From contig NC_063020.1 in NCBI RefSeq assembly GCF_020509005.1, positions 3,906,001 through 3,970,000 of the forward strand: a stretch of DNA of 64,000 nt. Direction: 5' to 3'. Made by a program: the position numbers and the translations under genes. Below are positions 38,180-52,000 of the stretch, piece by piece. The first letter of the stretch is position 1. The number at the start of each line of letters is the position of its first letter. The DNA comes from Fulvia fulva (lineage: Eukaryota > Ascomycota > Dothideomycetes > Mycosphaerellales > Mycosphaerellaceae). Under the pieces are notes generated by a model. It was not told the DNA's origin, ran no database searches, and saw nothing but the letters and a program-made list of their open reading frames with translations.

Positions 38180-39000
38180 GGTTATAAGCCCGGGTTTATA
38201 TAGGAATAAGAGTAACCTATATCAGTATAGGTTACTTATATCCCTTACTATCGTAGTAGAAAACATCTAGGAATCAGAAGTCTACCCCGTCTATCCTATT
38301 AAGGAGCTTAGTTTAATACTAAGTAATAGGTAACCTAGATAAGGACTCTATACGGCTTACTTAAAGCCAATACCTTAAAGATACTCTATAGGCAGAACTG
38401 TATCGAGATACTATTAAGAAGGACTTCAAGTAAGTCATTTGAAGCTCTACTAGGAGAGATAGACCTATGTCCTAGCCCCGAGACCTTATACCGCTCCTTC
38501 TTTACTTTACTAAGCAGGCCTTAGTATCTATACCTACGAACTTTCCTATTCTATACTAGAAGCCTTAGTAGGATCTAAGCTACTACTTTGGAACATATAC
38601 ACCTTGTTTCATTATATCTAATCTATTATAGATTTATACTAAGAGAAGATAGAGGAGAAGGGAGGCAAAATCCTAATTCTTAGGAGGGACAATTAGAAGA
38701 GATAGTTCAACCTTTAGAGATATAAGATAGAGAGCTAATTAGCATTCCTTAGAATTGATGACCTAATAGAAGTGTCTTTTAATAACATCAAGGGCAAGAC
38801 TCTAAAACTCTAAGAAGAGGCTATAACTAAAGAGATCCTTAATACGCTAATATAGACAAGACATAATATAGTATACAACTTCAGTATCCTTAGTAGGATT
38901 ATAGAAGAAGATGAATTTGAGCTTAAGGGCTTATATAAATCTAGAAGAGCTACTAAGAAGTAGGTGTATCTCTAGAACAAGTATAGCTAGGTGCTACTAA

Positions 39001-39022
39001 TATATATATATATATATATATA
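39001..39022. repeat. (TA)11 microsatellite created within RIPed copia-2 gag
   Basis: The intact copy at 28288-28310 reads CAACCCATGCACATGAGCTC in this place. RIP-type changes turn it into alternating TA, and the array is 10 bp longer (33 versus 23 bp between matching anchors), implying slippage after mutation. Confidence 0.85.
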
Positions 39023-40108
39023 AGCTTATAAAGCAATTTGTGACCTTTGAGATAAGTAAAGAGTTTACTATTAGATCTGTATAGACACACCTAGTTTCTC
39101 TTAGAAAAAGGATTGCTAATGTTGACCTAGAGGGTTAGTATTATAGGAAAGCTAATATAAGGATGACCTAGCTCTTAAGCTCACTGCTACCTAACTACTA
39201 TATAGCTAGGGATACTATTATAGCTTAGCTAAAGATAGATTCTAAAAGGAACTTAAAGATCCTTGAAGCTTAAGAAGCTAGGTTAGATCCCTCTAAGGCT
39301 AAGTATAGTATAGTAGCCACCTAGGTCAAGACCTTAGGTCTAGTAAGACCACTCTCCTACCTTCTCTATAAGAAGGATTATCTAATCAAGGACTGCCCTA
39401 GTCTACCTAAGGCAAGAAAGGTCCTTAGATCTTATTCCTAACCACTATCTTCCTAGAATATAACATATATTAAGAAGAAGAGAACTCTACTACCCACTTT
39501 AAGGAGGACACTAAGAGAGAAGTCCTCTATAGATGAACTTAAGAAAATAGTAAAGAAACTCAGCTCTAATATACTATTACTCTAGAAGAACTAGGCCTAG
39601 TCTTATACCTCTAAAGCAAAGAAGACTAGAAAAGGTTTTTCCGCCTAAGAGTCACGTGACTTATACAGCTCATCCCTAGAGACAATGTCTGATAATGATA
39701 AGTATAATAAAGTGGCTTACTTAACTATAGAAGTCTAAGGCAAGTTCCCCTTATTAGAGTAGTTACTTAACTCCTATACTTTATCCTATATAACTAACTA
39801 AAGCTACCTCTTTAGATCTATAACTCCCTTAACAAGGAAGAAATAGATTAAAGTAGGAGGTAGGTTTTTATTAGCCACTTATATTAGGAATGTAGAGATG
39901 AGTAGGAGAGCTAGTAGAAAAGTTGTTTTAGAAGATGTCCTACTTATACCTAAGCTAGGAGTAAACCTAGTTTTATAGAACTAGTTTAGTAAGTAGTTTA
40001 GTGTTCAACCTCTATCATTTTCTCTTGTTTCTCCCTCTAGTAAGACTGTTGTCTAGACAAAGCTCCTTAGGGGGGTTCTATTTATTAATAAGATTTCTCC
40101 TCTCCTAT

Positions 40109-40628
40109 TGTTATAGTCTCCCTATAGAGTATATAGAAGGTAGGGACAGAAGAGCCTCAGAGTGCTCAGAAGTCGTCAAGAAGTGACAGTCTAGCTTAGT
40201 ATATAAGCGCTAAGAATCATATACCCCGTAACATTTACTACGGGACCTAGCCCTCCAAATTTACCCCTCTACTAAACCTTAACAGATTCACTTCGGCTCG
40301 TGACTATGTGACTTACGGCACTCCCGCGAGCACCCGCGACTACGCTAGACCCTAGAAGAAGCACGTGGAAGACTCGGAACGTAGGGCAGGTTAGAATAAG
40401 GTTTTGAGCAAAGCTACTAAGCGCGGCTTCGTACGGGTTAGCCCTATTAATACGGTGACACGTACTCGCGAGGGTCGCGTATAAATATCTAGCCTTCCCT
40501 AGGCCTCTCTTGCTTTCTTCGTCTTTTGTTTTGTATAGCAATCATACTATACCCTTTTGTATCTGTACTTCGTACCTATATTCTCGCTTTTACCCTTATA
40601 TCTTATAGGCTAGGCTCTCGCCCTAATA
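40109..40628 (+). repeat. RIPed gypsy-2 5' LTR
   Basis: The 520-bp LTR begins TGTTATAG (from TGTCATGG). TATAAATA is preserved at about 40480. Confidence 0.9.
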
Positions 40629-43600
40629 TTACAAAAGACTAACAAACCGTCAACTACTCGAGTGATCCTTATAGGTGACCACGCCACCGATAGAAGTGTC
40701 AACCTCGATAACTAAGGCACTCTATTCCACTTTAGTGAGTAGACTAATATCCCCTTCTCGAACGCCGCTACCTTCGGTGCCTAGGCAAACGCTAACCCCG
40801 ACACCGCCTACGCTCTTATTAACCGCACCGTCTCCTCTTTCCGCGAGACCGCCTAGTAGGTCGAGCAAGCAAACAACTAAGCAATATACCTTCAAGGTAT
40901 TATAAACACCTTCTAGAACCTCGCCCCGTACGCCGATAACAACCGCCGCTAGTACTTCTCTAAGAAGGTCAACGACCTAGACGAGTTCGACGATAATAAG
41001 AGCAAGTTTAAGGCATTTAAGACACAGCTCACTATTAAGCTATTAGCTAATGCCGACTACTTTCCGTAAGAGAAGGACAAAGTTACGTACGTCTTCTCCC
41101 TCCTTCGGGGAGACGCCGCGGCTTAGGTATAATACTATATCGATAACGCTACGTAGACTATCGGCTACCCGGACGTCCTCACCTTGATATAGGACCTCCG
41201 TACTGCCTTTAGTGATCTAGACCGTAGAGCCACCGCCTAGAACGCTATCTATAACCTCCTCTAGAAGAACAAGAGCTTCGCCGAGTACCTCGCGGCCTTT
41301 AACCGCGATAACGGGTTTACCGGCTATAATGAAGAGACTAAGAAGAGCACTCTCCGCCGTAGTTTATTAGTAGAGCTTCTTCGAGCCCTCGAGGACAAGG
41401 ACGTCGGTACTATAAGCTTCCGTAAGCTCGTCGAGACCTACTAGCGCCTCGACTCTAACATAAAACATACCGCCTCTCTCCTCGCTTCCCGTTCTTAAGG
41501 TCGTTAGCCTCGTGGTCCCGGAAGCCACTTCGCTACTCTACTAGGCGCCGCCGCTCCTACGGCTCTCCCTCCCGTCTCTATAGGTGACGCTATAGATCTT
41601 AGCGCTAGTACCGCCGTCCCTCGAGTCTAGGGCCTCGTTAACGGTAAGCTTACTCCCGAAGAGAAGCTTCGCCGTCGCTAGGCCGGACTCTGTACCTACT
41701 ACGGCGGTCTAGGCCATATCGTAGCTAACTGTCCGTAGCTCGCTACCCGTAACGCCCGTAACCCGGTTCGCGGCGCTATCGGCGCTATCGAGCCTACTCC
41801 TACTACTCCCGCTAAGTAGGAAAAAGCCTAGGTCTTCCTTATCGACGCGATAAAGACTAAGAATAACGTTTACCGAAAGTGAAGAGAGGAAAGAAGTTGA
41901 GGATCAATATAGTATAGCTAGACCTATACGACGAGACGGGTAAGGACTACGCTTATAAACCGTTCGTCACGAATATAAATATCGGCTTAAAGAAACTCTC
42001 TTCTTCTAATCTCACTCTTATAGACACTAGCGTACTAGGCGAGTCTTTTATAGACTATAAACTCGCGACCTCTCTCAACCTCGAACCCTAGGAACTGAAG
42101 TACCCTCGTACCCTTGAACTCTTTAACGGCACGGAGACTACTACTAGTAAGATTACTTATGTTATATATACGTTAATTACCCTCGGAGGCAAGCGTATGT
42201 CGATCACTAGCTTCCTTACGTCCCTACCGTATTAGAAGTTTATCCTCGGCCTCCCCTAGTTTAGACGATACCGACCTATTATCGACTAGACTTCCCTTAC
42301 TATTAGCTTCCCTCTAGAAGTTCCTCCGGCACCTCCGCCTTCTCCGCCGCCTTAGCGCGGTCCTAAGTATACTAAGATCTTCTTAGTAAACGCCGCTACC
42401 TTTACTACTACTACTAAGTAGCCTAAAGCTTAAGTCTTCGCCGCCTCTCTCCGCGATATCGACATCGCCCTCGAGAAGCTCGACAAGAAGCGTACACCTA
42501 CCGACCCTACTACGAAGGTCCCTCCTTAGGCACACTATATCCTCTACGTATTCGATGCTAAAGCCGTAGACGAGCTGCCTCCTTATCGCCCTTACGACCA
42601 CAAGATTGAGCTAGAAGAAGGTGTAGAGACACCGTTCGGACTGTTATATTCTATGTCCCGAGAAGAGCTTATCGTCCTTAAGAGATACCTCGAAGAGAAC
42701 CTAAAGAAGGGGTTCATTCGAGCGAGCCGTTCTAGCGCTAGTAGTCCCGTTATGTTCGTTAAGAAGCCCGGCGGTAGTCTACGCTTCTACGTAGACTACC
42801 GAGGCTTAAACGCTATTATAAAGAAGAACCGCTACCCAATACCGTTGATTTAGGAGACGCTCGAGCGCCTCTCTAAGGCCAAGTACTTTACTAAGCTCGA
42901 TATTATCGCTACGTTTAACAAGTTACGAATAGCAGAAGGACACGAGTATCTTATAGCCTTCCGTACTCGCTACGGGCTATTCGAGTCGCTCGTTATACCC
43001 TTCGGCGTTTATAACGGGCCTAGTACCTTCTAGAACTTTATTAACGACATCCTTTAGGAGTTCCTCGATTAGTTCTACACTGCCTACATCGACGACATCC
43101 TAGTCTATAGCGAGACTAAGGAGGAGTACCGCGAGCACGTCTATAAGGTCCTTTAGAAGCTCGTAGACGCCGGCTTGTAGCTCGATATCGACAAGTACGA
43201 GTTTGAGAAGACCGAAGTCAAGTTCCTTAGTTTGATCATTACCGTAGACGGCATTAAGATAGACTAAGAGAAGATCGACGCTATCGTCGAATAGGATGCT
43301 CCTACGAACGTTAAAGAGGTCTAGGGTTTCCTAGGCTTTACTAACTTCTATCGCCGCTTTATCTACGTATTTTCGGGCGTAGTACGCCCTTTAACGAAGC
43401 TTACGCGTAAGGGTAAGAAGTTCGCCTAGACCGACGAATACTAGGAGGCTTTTGACTTACTCAAAGCAAAGTTTGTTAAGAACCCGCTTCTATAGCACTT
43501 CGATTTCGAATTAGAGACCCGTATAGAGACCGACGTATCCGACGGCGTAGTAGGCGGTGTCCTGCTATAACGCCGCTCGCCTGAATCCCCCTAGTTACCT

Positions 43601-45879
43601 GTCGCCTTCCTCTCTAAGAAGATGACCGCTACGGAGTATAACTACGAGATCTACGACAAGGAGCTTCTCGCTATCGTCAAAGCTTTCGAAGAGTAGCGCC
43701 CCGAGCTCGAAGGCTCTACTATGCCCGTCTAAGTAAGCTCCGACTATAAGAACCTCGTCTACTTTATAAAGAGCAAGCTGCTTAATTGTCGCTAGGCCCG
43801 CTAGAGCGAGTTCCTCTCCCGGTTTAACTTCGTGATCTCGTATACGCCCGGTAAGGCTAACTCGATAGCCGACGCCCTTACCCGCCGCCCTAGTAACTCT
43901 CTAGTTGATCGAAGAGGGGGCCGGCAAATCGTAGAGCAACAAGTCATTAAAGAGTATAACCTCTCTTCCGAGCTTCGAGAGTACCTATCGAACGGCTAGC
44001 CTACGCTCGCCGCTTCCTTTACTACTCTCGTGCTCGCTCCTACCTACCTTGACGAGAGTAACGATGAATCCGAGCCTAACAAATACGCCTCGGACGCTAA
44101 GGACTTGAACGACGATAAAGAGGGCTTAGTAACGACCGACGGCTTATCCGAATTAGACTTTAAGGGGTTTGATAATAAGGAGCAGCCCGAAGGCATTATA
44201 GCACGAGTACGAACAGCGTACGATGCCGACATAGACGCCTAAGAGTTAGTTCAGGCCCTTAAATCTAGCGCGAGGACATTCCCGGGCTTCTCGCTGTCCG
44301 AGTACGAGCTCTAGGAAGGTGTCGTCTACTTCCGTAAGAAGCTTTACGTACCGTAGCCCGAAGGCTCTAATATCCGAGCTAAGATTCTTCAAATCATCTA
44401 CGACTCCGCCTCTAGGGGTCACCTAGGCGTAGCTAAGACCTATAAGCTCCTCGCTAGGTATTACTAGTAGCCGTATTCCTAGAAGGACGTCCGCCGCTAC
44501 GTACTAAACTACGCTACTTACCGAAGAGCTAAAGCTAACCGCTACCGTCCCTACGGTCTCTTACACCCTCTCCCGGCTCCTAATCGTCCGTAGAAGCACA
44601 TTACTATAGACTTTGTCACCGATCTTCCTTACGGTAAGACCTTTAGCGGCGTAAAAGCAAAGGCCCTTCTAGTAATCGTGGACCGTTACTCTAAGGACCG
44701 GTATATGATCCCGTACTAGAGTATGACCGTAAAGGAGACTACTCGCTTGTTCTACGAATTCGTCTAGCGCTTTTAAGGCCTCCCGGATAGCATCACCTCT
44801 AATAGAGGCACCTAGTTCATCTCGTACTTCTAGAAGCGTCTATATACTATCCTAGGCATCAAGCATAACCTCTCGACTAGTTTTTAGCTATAGACCGACG
44901 GCTAGACCGAAATTACGAACGCTATCCTCGAGTAGGTCCTTCGTTACTTCGTCGACTACTACTAGAAGGATTGGCCTTAGTATATCCCTACGGTAGAGTT
45001 CGCTACTCGTAACTAGGACTCGGAGACTACTAGCTACTCTCCCTTCTATACTACGAGAGGTTACTACCCTCGTATAGGTATAGAACTAGAAGAACCTCTC
45101 CCGCCTACCGAAGACGTAAACGAGTAAGTAGTAGACAAGTTCGCTACTATACTCTTATAGATCTATAAAGAAGTTCACGACGAGATGGTGTACGTATAAG
45201 CAATCTACGAGGATCAAGCCAATCGTCGTCGCTAGCTAGCTCCCGACTACTAAGTAGGCGATATAGTCTACCTTAACTCTAAGAACATTAAGACGGACCG
45301 CCCCTCTAAGAAGCTGAACTAGAAGAACCTAGGTCCTTTTGAGATCACCGAGCGTATTAGTTCATACGCCTACCGTCTAGCTCTTCCTACGAACATAAAG
45401 ATCTACGACGTCTTCTATCCCGTACGCCTTCGGCCGTCGGCTAAGGATCTATTCCCGAACTAAAACTAAGACATACCAGGTCCTCCCGATAAAGTAGAAG
45501 TCGACGAGCCTATTAACCTACCTTCTAACGACTATGCCGTCCGTAAGATCCGGGGAATCCGCGTAGAGCCTAACGACGTTAAAGGACTACCGCCGATCAA
45601 GTATAAAGTCGAATAGTAAGGTTGCCCTAAGTAGGATACCTTATAGGAACCTATCCAATATATTATCTTCAATCGTTAAGCAATCGAAGAATACTACGCC
45701 CGCGTAGACGGCCTAGAAGTCAACATCGGTAGGCTCTTCGAATCTAAGCTCTTCGACGGGGCTTACGAATAGTGTATCGACTATAATATTAGGCCTAGGC
45801 CTAGTACTAAAGCTGAACATCCTCGATATATAGAACTACTACGGCTTCGTAGGAACTTAGCTTTGTTCGGGGGGGCTAC

Positions 45880-46398
45880 TGTTATAGTCTCCCTATAGAG
45901 TATATAGAAGGTAGGGACAGAAGAGCCTTAGAGTGCTCAGAAGTCGTTAAGAAGTAACAGTCTAGCTTAGTATATAAGCGCTAAGAATTATATACCCCGT
46001 AACATTTACTACGGGACCTAGCCCTCCAAATTCACCCCTCTACTAAACCTTAACAGATTCACTTCGGCTCGTGACTATATGACTCACGGCACTCCCGCGA
46101 GCACCCGCGACTACGCTAGACCCTAGAAGAAGCACGTAGAAGACTCGGAACGTAGGGCAGGTTAGAATAAGGTTTTGAGCAAAGCTACTAAGCGCGGCTT
46201 TGTACGGGTTAGCCCTGTTAATGCGGGGACACGCACTCGCGAGGGTCGCGTATAAAATCTAGCCTTCCCTAGGCCTCTCTTGCTTTCTTCGTCTTTTGTT
46301 TTGTATAGCAATTATACTATACCCTTTTATATCTGCACTTCGCACCTACATTCTCGCTTTCACCCTTATATCTTATAGGCCAGGCTCTCGCCCTAACA
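45880..46398 (+). repeat. RIPed gypsy-2 3' LTR
   Basis: The 519-bp LTR has the TATA motif altered to TATAAAAT by a one-base deletion. It is followed by CCTAT. Confidence 0.9.
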
Positions 46399-48811
46399 CC
46401 TATAAGAACGGGCATATTACTCATTATATACACCACTAATAGAGAATGCCTTTGTGACTACTTAATTAGAGACCAACCTGAAGTAGTAGGAGCTTTAGTA
46501 TAGAAGATTTGCACACTTTAGGAAGAATTTGCTCTAGAATCTTTATAAGGTAATAGACTTAAAAGAACCTATTCCTATCCCTAAGGATAGCTTTTACTAG
46601 TACAGAGTATGTTTAATAGTAAAGATGAAGAAGTATAAAGGCAAAGTTATAGAGAGAAGACCTAAAAGACTTGCCCTTATATCTATTATTATATATAGCC
46701 TACTACTAATCTTAAGACTAGGATTTAAATACTAGCTTGAGATTGTTAACAAATTCTCTAGGAAGAAGTAGACCTTTCCTCTTAGGAAAAGAGAAGATGC
46801 TCTAGTTGCTCTCTAGAACTAGAAGATTAAAGTAGAGAGGAAATTATTAGCGTAGCTAAAAGTAGTAAGGCTTAATAATACAAAAGAACTTATTGTATTA
46901 GTAAAGTAGTAGGAGAAGGATTTAGGGATTAGGCTCGAGCCGACTAAGGTATACAACTCTCTACAGAATGGACTAGTTAAGAGGCCAATAAAAACCTTAG
47001 AGGACTCTATAAGGGTAATGCTTAAAGAGACTAAAATGCCGCTTAAATTTTGGCCGAAAGTACTAGAGGCCTAAACTTATATAAGGAATAAACTACTAAA
47101 TAGCCTAGATTACGATAGGTTCAACGTTTTACTAGATAAGGCTTTTAATAGTATTAAACCGACCATTAACCATTTGAAAAGTTTAGGGATGCAAAGCTGT
47201 TGTCTATATAGACACAAGATCCTAACCTTAATAAGCAAGAAGTGATAAGCTAATAAATAGGGGTAAAGAAGTAGTGTTTATTAGGTATATTGAAAATATA
47301 GCTAAAGCCTAGCTCTTTTAGGAACTAGACATAAGAGCTGTTAAACAACATATATATATAGACTTCTTTAAGGACAAGCCTAGAGGTGATATAGGTCTCA
47401 ATGTTTTAACATTAAATCTACTAAGCAGTATACTAGCTAGGAAGCCCTTAGGAAGGCCGAGGAAGAACGTATCCTTAGGACAATCTACCTACTATTAAGG
47501 CGTCTATTAAAGCACCCCCAAGATAGATTAGCTAATTAAGAGCCCTAAAGTCGCTTAGCCGAGAAAGCTGTTTATATAACTTCCCTAACCTCCGGAGAAC
47601 GTAGGGGAATTTCAGAAAATTGATTAGCTAATTAAGAGAAGCTCTCTAGATCCCTAGGAAATAGACGTTACTAGGTTATAAGTGACGGTCCCTAAATTAT
47701 CCCTTAGAAAGAGAAAGGCTAACTATAATGTTAAGGGCTATAACATAAAATAGAAAGCCCTAAAATCTATAGTCCCTAAGCCCGAACTAACTACTAAAGT
47801 AGGAGAAGTAATAGACCTCTTAGAGAACCTTACTGCTTTTCACTAAGCTTTCTTTATAGCTATATAATCAGTAGACAGTTCAATACTATAGGATAGCAAA
47901 TTCCTAGAAGAAGTTACGGAAATAGCCTTTATAGCAACTATAGAAGCTATTATATATAAGTAAGAGGTCCTAATTCTAAAATCCTATAAGGATACTATAA
48001 ATGATAAGAAATAGGGACATCTTTAGAAGGAAGCAATCTAAAAGGAACTAGATGCTCTATAGAGTAACAACACCTAGGAAAATTCTGTTCTACTAAAAGG
48101 AGCAAATCTAGTTATATCAAGATAGGTCTTTAATATTAAGAGAAGCATTAGTAGAGCCATTGAAAAGTTTAAGGCTCGACTAGTTATAAGGGGCTTCTTA
48201 TAGAAGTTTAGTGTTGACTTTATAGAGACATTTATATATATAGTAAGACAGGACACCCTTAGGGTGTTTATAGCTATTGTATATAAGAAGGATCTTTATC
48301 TTCACTAAGTAGATGTAAACAATACATTTATAGAAAGCACCCTCTATAAAGACATCTTTATGTTACTACTACTAGGAGTTGAGCTTCTACTAAACATAGT
48401 GTTCAAAATCCTTAAAAGCTTATATAGACTTAAGTAAGTAGCTAGAGATTAGAATCAACTCTATATATCAAAGCTTGGAGAGATTGGATTTATATAGTCA
48501 GAAGTGGATCTATACCTACTTATCTATAAGAAGAGGGAGATCATAATCCTTATATATATAGATGACATCCTAATTACTACACTAAAGTTAATAGATGTTC
48601 TCTAGTTTAAAGAGAACTTGGCAAGATCTTTAAGATTAAAGATCTAGGTGAACCTAAAAAGATCCTTAGTATAAGAGTTATAAGGGATAGGAAGAGAGGA
48701 ATCCTAAAGCTTAACTAAGGACACTTTGTTAGGGACAGCCTAGCTAAGATAGGAATGAACTATAAGAAGGTAGTACCTACGTACTTACCTATAGATAGCT
48801 ATAAGGCCCTC

Positions 48812-49044
48812 TATTAAATAGGTACGAGTTACGTAGTAGTAGAAGACGGCGGATTATATAAAAGACGAAGAAGGACCTAATAGGATAGCGTATATCTATA
48901 TACAGTATCGCTAGTATTAGTGTAGGTAGATGCTAGGTGTCCGGATGTTTGCTAGCCTATAGGCTAGCAAACCCTAGTCACGTGATCTAGTCACATAACC
49001 TACCCACACCTATATGCTTGTCCTACGGCCTATATGTTCTTAAC
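48812..49044 (-). repeat. RIPed copia-1 3' LTR
   Basis: The 233-bp LTR retains the palindromic hairpin (GTTTGCTAGCC and its complement) because both arms mutated symmetrically. Confidence 0.88.
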
Positions 49045-52000
49045 ACTCCTACTCAGGCTATATAGTCTCCTACAATCCCTTTACGTAAGCTAGAGCTGCC
49101 TTATAAAGTTTTGGAACTACTAGCTATTAAGGGGCTTTATTAACCTATTAGTAGCTATGTCCTTTATATAGTAGTAGTCTACTATAATCTTATTCTACTA
49201 CTAGAGATGTCTGATATAGTTATATACAACATCAATATGCTTTGACCTTTTATGTATATAGGCATCTTTAACAAGTGTTAAAGCGGCTTAGTTGTTACCT
49301 ATAAGCTTGACTAGCCTTAGCTCGTTAATAGTGCCCTTACTTGCCCTTATACTCGGCTAGAAAGAGCTCTTTCCTACTAGTTCTAGGCACCCCATTTCCC
49401 TAAGGACAGTAGTAAGAAATTGTGACTGCTTTGCGGCTACGTTTATAGCTATAAACTTAGCTTCTATTATTAATGTTATAACAGACTTCTACTTCCTACT
49501 TATCTAGGACATAGGTGATCTATAAAGAAACCACACGTATCCTAGAATTAAGACTCTATCCACTTTGTCTATAGCGTAGTCAGAGTCCGAGTATCCCTAG
49601 AGATTGCCCCCTCCCTTTCTATATATAAGACCTAGGTCTAGGTACGACCGTAGGTATCGGGAGAGCTTCTTTAAAGCCTTTATATACTACTACGAGGGAT
49701 CAGCAACAAATAAGCTAATTCTTCTAAGGGGAAATGCTAAGTCTGGCCTTGTTATTGTCATTGGCTACATCTAGGTACTATTATAGCTCTAGTAATCCTG
49801 TTTGTTACACCTCTTATCTATAGGTGAGTGGGTTGGCGTAGCCTTCTCTCTAGCTTTGTTTATCTTAGCTAAGTTAGCGTAGATATAGTGTCCTTAATTA
49901 AGCTTTAAAGTGCCTTAGGACCTGTCTCTTATAATCCTTATTCTAAGGATCTTCGTAGGTTCACTAAGATCTTTAATCTTAAACACTTTTCTAAGCTTAG
50001 CCTTAAACCACTAAACATCTAATAGCTTCGGAGCTACAATAGGTATGTCATCTATATAGGTAAGGACTATAAGGTCTCTAACCGTATAGATAAGTAGGTA
50101 TAGATCTACCTAGGACTAGGTAAATCTAATCTTCTCTAGCTTCGTAACATAGAGCTTGTTCTAGTCTCTAGCTGCTTACTTAAGCCTATAAAGGCTTCGT
50201 AGGACCTTGAACACTATGTTTAGAGGTGCTTCAACTCCTAGGGGTGGGATTATATAGATGTCTTTAAGAAGGCTGCTTTAGGTAAAAGCATTATTCAAAT
50301 CTACTAGGTGTATCTCGAGATCTCTCTTACATACTACTGCTATGAATACTCGGACAGTATTATGTCTAATAGTAGGTGCAAAGGTCTCTTCGAAGTCAAC
50401 CCTATATTTCTATAAAAACCCTCTTATAACTAGTCTTGCCTTGAACTTCTTAATAGCTCCACTAATTATTCTTTTCATATCAAAGACCCACCTAGAAGTA
50501 ATTAGATTCGTACCCTTTAGCGGTACAACTGCTTCCTAGGTATTGTTGCTTACTAAGGCAATAAGTTCGTTCTCAATTGCCTCTCTCTATATATATCCCT
50601 ATTCGGGGTCTCCTACGGCTACCTTATAGGACTTTGGGATTAGCACTTCCTGCTAATAGGCTATAGCCTACCTAATAGTAGCAAATATATGTTCTTCTAC
50701 GTCGTTTAGAATCTCCTCTACCTAGCTTATTATAGGGTCTAGATAGAACATCTAGGCGATAAGAGCCTTATATTGTTTAGCCTTATACTCTTTAGAGTTA
50801 TTATCTCCGTCCCCCCTTGACCTCTTATTACCTATAACCTAAGGTAGCGCTAGGTGTTCGGATGGGTCGAACTGAACGACATCTTCTTTTTCTTTTATTA
50901 GAGTACCCTAATCTCTAAACTTCTAGTATTCCCTAATGTCCTTTAGGGGAGGGGGAAGTTGTATAAATAGCGGTTGCTATAGTGTTAATGACTTAGGTAG
51001 GTTCTGTATAGATCCACCGTTATCGGCCTTTAATAGTGTTAAAACCGCCTTAATATTTTCTCCTAGCCTTCGTAACGGTGTCTCTAATAATCCCCTATCG
51101 GAAAATTTCGCCCTAAAGGGCTTCCTCCTAATAGGATTGCGCTGTGGCGCTCGACTCGGCTAGTTAGTAAAGGTGATACTAAGATCTGTATCTCTCCCCT
51201 TCTTATTCTTAAACTAGTCGACGTGACTATACGCTTTGATTGCTTTTATATCGGGATCCTAGAACAGCTATTGTTTTGTAGTGTTTTCTAAGTAGCCTAT
51301 AAACACGGCTTCTTTTCCTCGGTTTATCAACTTGTCTCTCCTCAAGCCTTAAGGTTGGGCTCTTAGGTCTATATAGACTATAGCTTTGTATCCCTAGACG
51401 CGGAAATAGTCGACTGACGGTACTTGGCTAGTAAAGGCTTCTTCTAGTAAAAGAGCAATACTATCAATAATCGGACTATTAGGTAGTCTGTTTCTAATCA
51501 CAGTCTATACTTATAAAGCTTCTAGCTAGAACTTAACTAGCATACTAGAGTCTTTAAGTATAGCCCGGACTATGTTCTTAGAGGCTTGAATTGACCTTTC
51601 TATAGGTCCATTTTGAAGAGAGTTATAGGTATCAGTTGTGTCTATCTAAGTACTAAACTCCTTCTCCTACTCTTTTAGTAAGGCGAGAATTTCCTTTGTA
51701 CTATCACTACGGATCGTAGACAGAAAGCACCTTGACTACCGTTCTGCCTAGACCTTCTAATCCCGTAGGGCTGTAGGAGCGTCGCTCCTGGCCTTCAAAG
51801 GGATTACCCACTTCTTCCTAGAGAAGTTGTCTATAATCTCAAGCTAATATTTATATCCTAGCCTAGAGACTACGCCCTGAAAAGGCCTATAGATATCAAT
51901 AGAGATGAGGGCCAGCCTCTCCCCTTTCCTCTCTATAGTAGGTCCTTCAAACTTCCTTATATTTATAAGGGAGCAGACCTTGCAATTCTAGTGTTTAGAA

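Larger units (their letters stand above)
40109..46398 (+). mobile_element. gypsy-2 RIPed copy, TSD CCTAT
   Basis: LTRs 40109-40628 and 45880-46398 (the right one 1 bp shorter, in the TATA region) are flanked by CCTAT at 40104-40108 and 46399-46403. Total length is 6290 bp versus 6291 bp for the intact copy. The gag-pol arrangement, including the A-run before the gag stop, is conserved, but CpA-to-TpA changes put stops throughout. Fragments of RT remain open, for example 42653-42853 ([20 protein letters not shown]). Confidence 0.94.
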
